Virus record (IMG/VR): IMGVR_UViG_3300021962_000569
Coordinates: 1-26,019 of that record
Reading direction: 5' to 3' (one strand)
DNA: 26,019 nt
Source: a virus
Shown: piece after piece, positions 22,938 to 26,019 of the stretch
Layout: each line of letters begins with the position of its first letter
How positions within the stretch are numbered: the stretch's first letter is position 1
Position numbers and translations under genes: made by a program
Notes under the pieces: model-generated
Told to the model about the DNA's origin: nothing
Database searches by the model: none
What the model saw: the letters and a program-made list of their open reading frames with translations, nothing else

Positions 22938-23001
22938 GCCACTTAGTGGCATATCTCCTTGATCTTTACCCCGCCCTGGGCAACCTTGGCGGGGTTTTTT
23001 T
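22938..23001 (+). ncRNA. Candidate regulatory small RNA, about 64 nt
   Basis: The predicted transcript begins with a hairpin (GCCACTTAGTGGC, 22938-22950), continues with an unpaired linker containing UCUCCUUG (22954-22961) and ends in a strong terminator hairpin with seven U. There is no plus-strand gene upstream for the terminator to serve, which is the main reason to propose a short RNA. The linker complements AAGGAG-type ribosome sites. It matches eight bases at 24849-24856 (CAAGGAGA, before the 58-aa gene) and eight at 23698-23705 (AAGGAGAT, before the 51-aa gene). The place next to a Cro-like gene recalls the OOP RNA of lambda, though no sequence relation is claimed. Confidence 0.5.
22969..23001 (+). 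terminator. Strong rho-independent terminator
   Basis: CCCCGCC (22969-22975) and GGCGGGG (22988-22994) form a perfect seven-pair stem followed by seven T. The opposite strand has no T-tract after the stem, so it acts on plus-strand transcripts. Confidence 0.88.
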
Positions 23002-23013
23002 GTCCAAGTTTGC

Positions 23014-23220
23014 GGGGGGGCGCAATAGCAAACCGCAAGGGGTTGCGCTAGGGGTTGCGCCCTAGCGTTTACCAATGAAAAGTGCCCAAAACCGCAAGGG
23101 GGGCGCAATAGCAAACCGCAAGGGGTTGCGCTAGGGGTTGCGCCCTAGCGTTTACCAATGAAAAGTGCCCAAAACCGCAAGGGGGGCGCAATAGCAAACC
23201 GCAAGGGGTTGCGCCCCCCC
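23014..23220. repeat. 83-bp tandem repeat array with internal hairpins
   Basis: Two identical 83-base units (23021-23103 and 23104-23186) are followed by a 28-base partial third unit. Each full unit contains CGCAA-GGGG-TTGCG, able to fold into a five-pair hairpin, and CGCTAGGG...CCCTAGCG with a six-base loop, plus further CGCAA/TTGCG words. The whole array is bounded by a perfect 12-base inverted repeat, GGGGGGGCGCAA (23014-23025) and TTGCGCCCCCCC (23209-23220). It is much richer in G and C than the flanks. An AT-rich stretch follows at 23228-23266. The design would fit an iteron-type origin, a protein-binding array or a REP-like element. I cannot choose between them from sequence alone. Confidence 0.85.
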
Positions 23221-23268
23221 TAACAGTCAGTCAAGTTTTATCTTTACAAAACTTTACAATTCAAATGC

Positions 23269-23296
23269 TTGACAGCGTGCAACACTGTGCTACACT
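23269..23296 (+). promoter_or_regulatory. Rightward early promoter
   Basis: A perfect TTGACA (23269-23274), a 16-base spacer and TACACT (23291-23296) preceded by TGC (extended -10). The start near 23303 gives a short leader with AAGGGG before the first ATG at 23328. It probably drives the whole rightward operon. Confidence 0.75.
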
Positions 23297-23327
23297 GCAG
23301 TCATCGTAACAAACCAAGGGGAACAAA

Positions 23328-23513
23328 ATGACAAACTTAACCAACATCAAACACAACATATATGACATCAAGAAAATTATTTGCAATGCTCAATGCTTGA
23401 TGGAAATTGGTGTTGAACCAAAATCCGCTATCAAGCAAGCGGCATCTAATTGTGGTGTGCCTTATGGTAATGAGATGGGTAAGGTTGTAAAAGCAGTGTT
23501 ACGTTTGATTTAA
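23328..23513 (+). CDS. Small first gene of rightward operon, 61 aa
   Basis: A clear ribosome site (AAGGGG, six bases before ATG) and a strong promoter support this gene. The product (NIYDIKKIICNAQCLMEIGV, then EPKSAIKQAASNCGVPYGNE) is basic and helical, with two or three short helices that might form a small DNA-binding fold. I do not recognise a family. As the first early gene next to the control region, a regulatory role is possible, but this is inference. Confidence 0.72.
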   Translation: MTNLTNIKHNIYDIKKIICNAQCLMEIGVEPKSAIKQAASNCGVPYGNEMGKVVKAVLRLI

Positions 23514-23529
23514 TAAACCAAAAAGAACC

Positions 23530-23733
23530 ATGAGTAAATCAAACCCAATGCACCACGGTGGCATCCCACCGCCGCCGCCGACCAAGGCGACAGGACTTCG
23601 CCTACCTGTCGCGCTCCATGCCAAGCTAGGGCGCATAACGCTCCAGCAACACAGGACGTTCAGCAACCTTGTCATTCACATCTTGCAACAACACGTTAAG
23701 GAGATCGAGATCGATGAAAACTCAGGCACTTAA
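23530..23733 (+). CDS. Arc/CopG-like ribbon-helix-helix protein, 67 aa
   Basis: A proline-rich leader (GGIPPPPPTKATG, residues 10-22) precedes a strand-helix-helix pattern: GLRLPVALHAKLGRITLQQH, then RTFSNLVIHILQQHVKEIE. The strand with alternating residues and the SNLVIHIL second helix fit the Arc-type repressor fold, which binds DNA as a dimer. The ribosome site is weak (AAGAA). Start at Met1 is preferred; Met7 is possible. Likely a transcriptional regulator of the phage, by fold alone. Confidence 0.68.
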   Translation: MSKSNPMHHGGIPPPPPTKATGLRLPVALHAKLGRITLQQHRTFSNLVIHILQQHVKEIEIDENSGT

Positions 23734-23869
23734 ACACGTTCGCCAACTGTGGAGCAATCCGCTTGCCCCTCAGTCCCTCAACAGAGCCAACCAACGCAAG
23801 TGGGTCAAAGCCATCAGGCAACTGGGTGACCGCTGGCTGCTGGCGCAACAAGTAGTGAGGAAAGCATGA
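23714..23869 (+). CDS. Small conserved protein with NQRKWVKAIRQLG motif, 51 aa
   Basis: The open frame begins further upstream, but AAGGAG lies ten bases before the ATG at 23714, and the remaining sequence fits a short family: VRQLWSNPLAPQSLNRANQR followed by KWVKAIRQLGDRWLLAQQV. I recall this RxNxxxWxxAxRxLGxxWLLA pattern from many proteobacterial phage proteins of unknown function. It overlaps the previous gene by 20 bases and the next by four (ATGA). The ribosome site fully matches the linker of the candidate small RNA. Confidence 0.75.
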   Translation: MKTQALKHVRQLWSNPLAPQSLNRANQRKWVKAIRQLGDRWLLAQQVVRKA

Positions 23870-23958
23870 GAGAAGAAACATTAGCTGAAAAGGTCTTGGT
23901 GACGTTCGCCTTCCTGCTGGCGCTCTCGGTGCCGTTTGCTTTGTGGTGGGTGTTTTGA
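23866..23958 (+). CDS. 30-residue single-pass membrane protein
   Basis: Direct translation gives MREETLAEKVLVTFAFLLAL ending SVPFALWWVF. A short charged N-terminus is followed by one hydrophobic helix (about residues 10-28) ending in an aromatic cluster. The ribosome site GAGG lies five bases before ATG, which overlaps the previous stop (ATGA). Its own TGA is directly followed by ATG of the second-frame ORF and overlaps candidate starts of the methyltransferase, so its translation could feed both. No family is known to me. Confidence 0.65.
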   Translation: MREETLAEKVLVTFAFLLALSVPFALWWVF

Positions 23959-24866
23959 ATGAGTTGGCTCTTTTCGCAGGCGCTGGTGGAGGCATTCTCG
24001 GAGGACACCTCCTTGGATGGCGAACCGTCTGCGCCGTCGAATGGGAACCCTACCCAGCAAGCGTACTTGTCGCCCGACAAAATGACGGACTTCTCCCGCC
24101 TTTCCCGATTTGGGATGACGTTCAAACCTTTGACGGCAGACCGTGGCAAGGCATTGTTGATGTCGTATCTGGCGGCTTTCCCTGCCAGGACATCAGCGCA
24201 GCCGGAAAAGGCGCAGGCATCGATGGAGAACGATCAGGAATGTGGCGAGAAATGGCACGGATCATTCGTGAAGTTCGACCCCGATACGCATTTGTGGAAA
24301 ACTCACCAATGCTCACTTCTAGGGGACTTGGAACCGTTCTTGGAGACTTGGCCTCAATGGGGTTTGATGCGAAATGGGGAGTGTTGGGAGCAGCGGACGT
24401 TGGAGCAAACCATCAGAGGGACAGGATTTGGATTGTCGCCCAATGGCGTGGACAGCTTTCACACGCCCAACACGACAGGATTAGACGGTGGGAGCAACAG
24501 CAGGAAAGCGTTGAAGAAACGTGCGGAAATATGGCCAACACCAAGGAGTTGTTCAGCAATGGCAGCAACCATAACGCCAGAATCAGCATGGAACGAAAAG
24601 CGAAACCCGAATTTGGAAACAATTGTAGGGAAGCGACTTTGGCCAACACCAACATCACACAACTCGAAAGAAACAAACGCACCAAGCGAAGCATTGCGGA
24701 ATACGCCGACATTAGCGGCACAAGTTGGTGGCAAACTGAACCCGACATGGGTCGAGTGGCTCATGGGGTGGCCGCTAGGGTGGACAGACTTAAAGCCATT
24801 GGAAATGGACAAGTACCACTCTGTGCCGCAACAGCATGGAGACTAATTCAAGGAGACAAACAATGA
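23943..24866 (+). CDS. C5 cytosine DNA methyltransferase, 307 aa
   Basis: It transfers a methyl group from S-adenosylmethionine to carbon 5 of cytosine in DNA. Motif I is LALFAGAGGGILGG (about 8-21), motif IV is SGGFPCQDIS with catalytic Cys81, motif VI is FVENSP (about 118-122), motif VIII is QRDRIWIV (158-165) and motif X is AIGNGQVP (about 285-292). The target-recognition part lies between about 170 and 270. The start is uncertain: GTG 23943, GTG 23946 and TTG 23955 are in frame, and homologues usually begin close to the last. Nearly the whole gene also reads open in another frame. No restriction enzyme gene is visible next to it, so self-protection from host restriction or a regulatory role is likely. 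Confidence 0.93.
   Translation: MVGVLNELALFAGAGGGILGGHLLGWRTVCAVEWEPYPASVLVARQNDGLLPPFPIWDDVQTFDGRPWQGIVDVVSGGFPCQDISAAGKGAGIDGERSGMWREMARIIREVRPRYAFVENSPMLTSRGLGTVLGDLASMGFDAKWGVLGAADVGANHQRDRIWIVAQWRGQLSHAQHDRIRRWEQQQESVEETCGNMANTKELFSNGSNHNARISMERKAKPEFGNNCREATLANTNITQLERNKRTKRSIAEYADISGTSWWQTEPDMGRVAHGVAARVDRLKAIGNGQVPLCAATAWRLIQGDKQ
23959..24846 (+). CDS. Second-frame ORF overlapping the methyltransferase, 295 aa
   Basis: In the +1 frame relative to the methyltransferase an ATG follows directly after the stop of the 30-aa gene, with a GGTG six bases before it. The protein opens MSWLFSQALVEAFSEDTSLD, continues with SRLSRFGMTFKPLTADRG and WPQWGLMRNGECWE, has WPTP twice, and ends with LNPTWVEWLMGWPLGWTDL. 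These phrases look like real protein, and I recall them from proteins predicted in other phages next to or over methyltransferase genes. If real, the pair is a case of overprinting. Other frames here are also unusually open (two minus-strand ORFs above 100 codons), so chance and shared constraint must be weighed. Function unknown. Confidence 0.55.
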   Translation: MSWLFSQALVEAFSEDTSLDGEPSAPSNGNPTQQAYLSPDKMTDFSRLSRFGMTFKPLTADRGKALLMSYLAAFPARTSAQPEKAQASMENDQECGEKWHGSFVKFDPDTHLWKTHQCSLLGDLEPFLETWPQWGLMRNGECWEQRTLEQTIRGTGFGLSPNGVDSFHTPNTTGLDGGSNSRKALKKRAEIWPTPRSCSAMAATITPESAWNEKRNPNLETIVGKRLWPTPTSHNSKETNAPSEALRNTPTLAAQVGGKLNPTWVEWLMGWPLGWTDLKPLEMDKYHSVPQQHGD

Positions 24867-25039
24867 ACTGCTGTGATGACTACGGCAACTGCCGTCAAGG
24901 GCGTGACTGCCCTGTGCGAAAAGCCAAAGAACTGTTGAAGAACGAAGACAAGAATCCGGAAGAAAGCTCTGTTGCTCTGGTTGCTTGGATATTCATTGTC
25001 CTGATGCTTGGCCTGATGACACTGAGGAGTTGTTTATGA
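24863..25039 (+). CDS. Cys-rich small membrane protein, 58 aa
   Basis: AAGGAG lies seven bases before the ATG at 24863, which overlaps the methyltransferase stop (ATGA), so the longer frame from 24836 is not used. The N-terminus has four Cys within 16 residues (MNCCDDYGNCRQGRDCPVRK), perhaps a metal site. A charged linker is followed by one membrane helix (about 36-54, VALVAWIFIVLMLGLMTL). The cytoplasmic or outer position of the Cys cluster is not known. I recall similar short phage proteins with a C..C..G.C.QG..CP.R pattern but no function. Confidence 0.75.
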   Translation: MNCCDDYGNCRQGRDCPVRKAKELLKNEDKNPEESSVALVAWIFIVLMLGLMTLRSCL

Positions 25040-25779
25040 CAACACAACTTGTTCGTTCATCCATGAAATTGATGGCTGATGCCGGGGTCGATATTGTTGA
25101 CATGAAATGGTTTGATATGACTGGTGCAGTTGAAGACAAGCAAAAAGCCAATTTAGACCCGGTGATGACGCATAGACCGCCGTTTGGCAAATGTTTTGTT
25201 GCTTGGCAAGGCAAGACCCATCACCACCCAAGCTACGAGGTTCTGATGCTGGTGGCGGGAGAAGACCCCGATGAAGGGATTTCTGTGTCCATGTGGAAAG
25301 GGCCATCTGGAACACGCTTGCGCCCTATTCCTGCAATGTTTTACTTCATTGAAGGTGACGAGATTCGTTATGGTTCCGTCAACGAAGATGAGCCGGTAGA
25401 CAAAGAACTTGCTGAGTTGATGCTGGCGCAGATTGGAGCTTGGTACAGCGGAATGGATCGCCGTATGGAGGCATACATTCCATCGGTGCGCGACACGTTC
25501 ACCAACCGCCGAAAGATTCAGCAGGGCAAGCTGCCGACCTACGACTGGACAACGGTCTGGATTGAGCCAGCCAAGCCTCGATCAGAGAACAAGGGGGGCA
25601 CACACGCATCACCTCGCTTGCATGACCGCCGTGGTCATTTTCGGAGGCTTGCAAGCGGAAAGAATGTTTGGGTCAAGTCCTGCAAAGTGGGGGACGCCAG
25701 CAAAGGTGTGATATTTCACGACTACGCCATTAAAGGAGAACAAAATGACAAAAGACGAAGCTCTCGACTTAGCGCTTGA
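25036..25779 (+). CDS. Conserved phage protein of unknown function, 247 aa
   Basis: AGGAG lies seven bases before the ATG at 25036, which overlaps the previous stop (ATGA); the frame upstream to 24985 is not needed. The first half is mixed alpha/beta (TQLVRSSMKLMADAGVDIVD, then MLVAGEDPDEGISVSMWKGP). The C-terminal part has LHDRRGHFRRLASGKNVWVK followed by CKVGDASKGVIFHDY, a Gly/Arg/Lys-rich pattern common at the end of phage proteins of this type. It probably contacts nucleic acid, but no function can be stated. The last 35 bases overlap the next gene and contain that gene's ribosome site. Confidence 0.78.
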   Translation: MTTQLVRSSMKLMADAGVDIVDMKWFDMTGAVEDKQKANLDPVMTHRPPFGKCFVAWQGKTHHHPSYEVLMLVAGEDPDEGISVSMWKGPSGTRLRPIPAMFYFIEGDEIRYGSVNEDEPVDKELAELMLAQIGAWYSGMDRRMEAYIPSVRDTFTNRRKIQQGKLPTYDWTTVWIEPAKPRSENKGGTHASPRLHDRRGHFRRLASGKNVWVKSCKVGDASKGVIFHDYAIKGEQNDKRRSSRLSA

Positions 25780-26019
25780 GGCGTTGGATTGGATTTCGCG
25801 GGTCAATGCAATGGACTACGAATACCAGCAAAAAGCTAAAGCAGCCATCACCGCCATAAAGCAAGCCCGTGCCCTCGACAAGAAGGCAGAGAACGCCAGA
25901 GAGTTGGGGCTGGACTATGAGCCTGTGCCGGAAAACTTCATGGACGCATTGAGGTTTGATGTGGCAGCGCGTGATGTGCGTGAGTGGGAGAGGGTTGATA
26001 TGCGTGACCATGCAGAAGG
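25745..26019 (+). CDS. Early protein with MTKDEAL start, cut by window edge
   Basis: ATG at 25745 with AAAGGAG ahead gives an open frame of 91 codons to the edge. It begins MTKDEALDLALEALDWISRV and continues with a coiled-coil-like stretch (AKAAITAIKQARALDKKAEN). The opening MTKDEALxLALEALx is a familiar start of short phage helical proteins of unknown function. The rest, acidic and helical, continues outside the window. It overlaps the 247-aa gene by 35 bases. Confidence 0.75.
   Translation, partial: MTKDEALDLALEALDWISRVNAMDYEYQQKAKAAITAIKQARALDKKAENARELGLDYEPVPENFMDALRFDVAARDVREWERVDMRDHAE

Larger units (their letters stand above)
22871..23327. other. Non-coding control region between divergent early operons
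   Basis: This 457-base stretch has no credible protein gene. In order, it holds a leftward promoter with operator-like direct repeats, a rightward extended -10 promoter, a probable small RNA with terminator, an 83-bp repeat array, an AT-rich piece with a CTTTACAA direct repeat (23242-23258) and the rightward early promoter. Both strands start genes away from it. It is the best candidate in the window for a transcription switch, and possibly for a replication origin. Confidence 0.75.

Noticed and set aside
22818-23114. Minus-strand 98-codon ORF through the repeat array
   Set aside because: It runs through tandem repeats and the terminator, has no ribosome site, and overlaps the Cro-like gene in another frame. 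Its length comes from repeat composition.
23014-23220. Tandem array considered as a CRISPR array
   Set aside because: The units are 83 bp and identical throughout, with no variable spacers and no cas genes nearby.
23005-23238. Array considered as a mobile element with CAAGTTT target duplication
   Set aside because: CAAGTTT occurs on both sides (23005-23011 and 23232-23238), but at different distances from the inverted repeat ends, so it does not behave as a target-site duplication.
24413-24812. Two minus-strand ORFs above 100 codons inside the methyltransferase
   Set aside because: No ribosome sites or protein-like phrases. They show that this stretch is low in stops in several frames, which weakens but does not remove the case for the plus-strand second frame.

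Overview
The window reads as part of a tailed double-stranded DNA phage genome, most likely a short-tailed (podovirus-like) phage of a Gram-negative, perhaps betaproteobacterial freshwater, host. The phage assignment rests on a packed late block with recognisable terminase, portal, scaffold, SU10-like (DUF5309-type) major capsid, adaptor, tail and fibre genes. The host guess is an inference from general character only. I found no integrase, insertion sequence, CRISPR array, rRNA or evident tRNA, and nothing that shows lysogeny.

Layout. Positions 1-17874 are the late block, entirely on the minus strand and read right to left: small and large terminase, a small coiled-coil protein, portal, a glycine-rich protein with a CVIATH C-terminal domain, a small protein, scaffold, major capsid, then a terminator. 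A possibly leaderless 101-aa gene follows, then adaptor, a gp80-like tail protein, a repeat protein, a gp10-like tail hub, a C1q-like protein, three alanine/glycine-rich probable ejection proteins and a long tail fibre that runs off the left edge. Genes abut or overlap by a few bases, as in a single operon with at least one internal promoter (about 5740) and one internal terminator (about 10220).

Positions 17875-17965 separate the late block from a tiny, very acidic plus-strand gene with its own good promoter. Positions 18113-22870, minus strand again, hold a 503-aa probable virion/ejection or polyvalent protein, small conserved phage proteins, a Cys-rich protein, a YbcO-like HNH protein, NinB, a VRR-NUC-type nuclease, a DUF1376 replication protein and a 52-aa Cro/YdaS-like repressor at the upstream end.

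Positions 22871-23327 are a non-coding control region. It holds the probable leaderless promoter and operators of the Cro-like gene, a divergent extended -10 promoter that appears to make a roughly 64-nt RNA ending at a strong terminator, an 83-bp tandem repeat array bounded by perfect 12-bp inverted repeats, an AT-rich stretch, and a strong promoter for the rightward genes. From 23328 to the right edge the plus strand carries a tight early operon: two small proteins (one ribbon-helix-helix-like), a 51-aa protein, a 30-aa membrane protein, a C5 cytosine methyltransferase that shares almost its whole length with a second long ORF in another frame, a Cys-rich membrane protein, a 247-aa conserved protein and a gene cut by the window edge.

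The most interesting parts are the fully overlapping methyltransferase/second-frame pair, the candidate small RNA with an anti-Shine-Dalgarno linker, and the structured repeat array between the divergent early operons. Several genes shorter than 60 codons, and two cut by the window edges, were found by direct translation.
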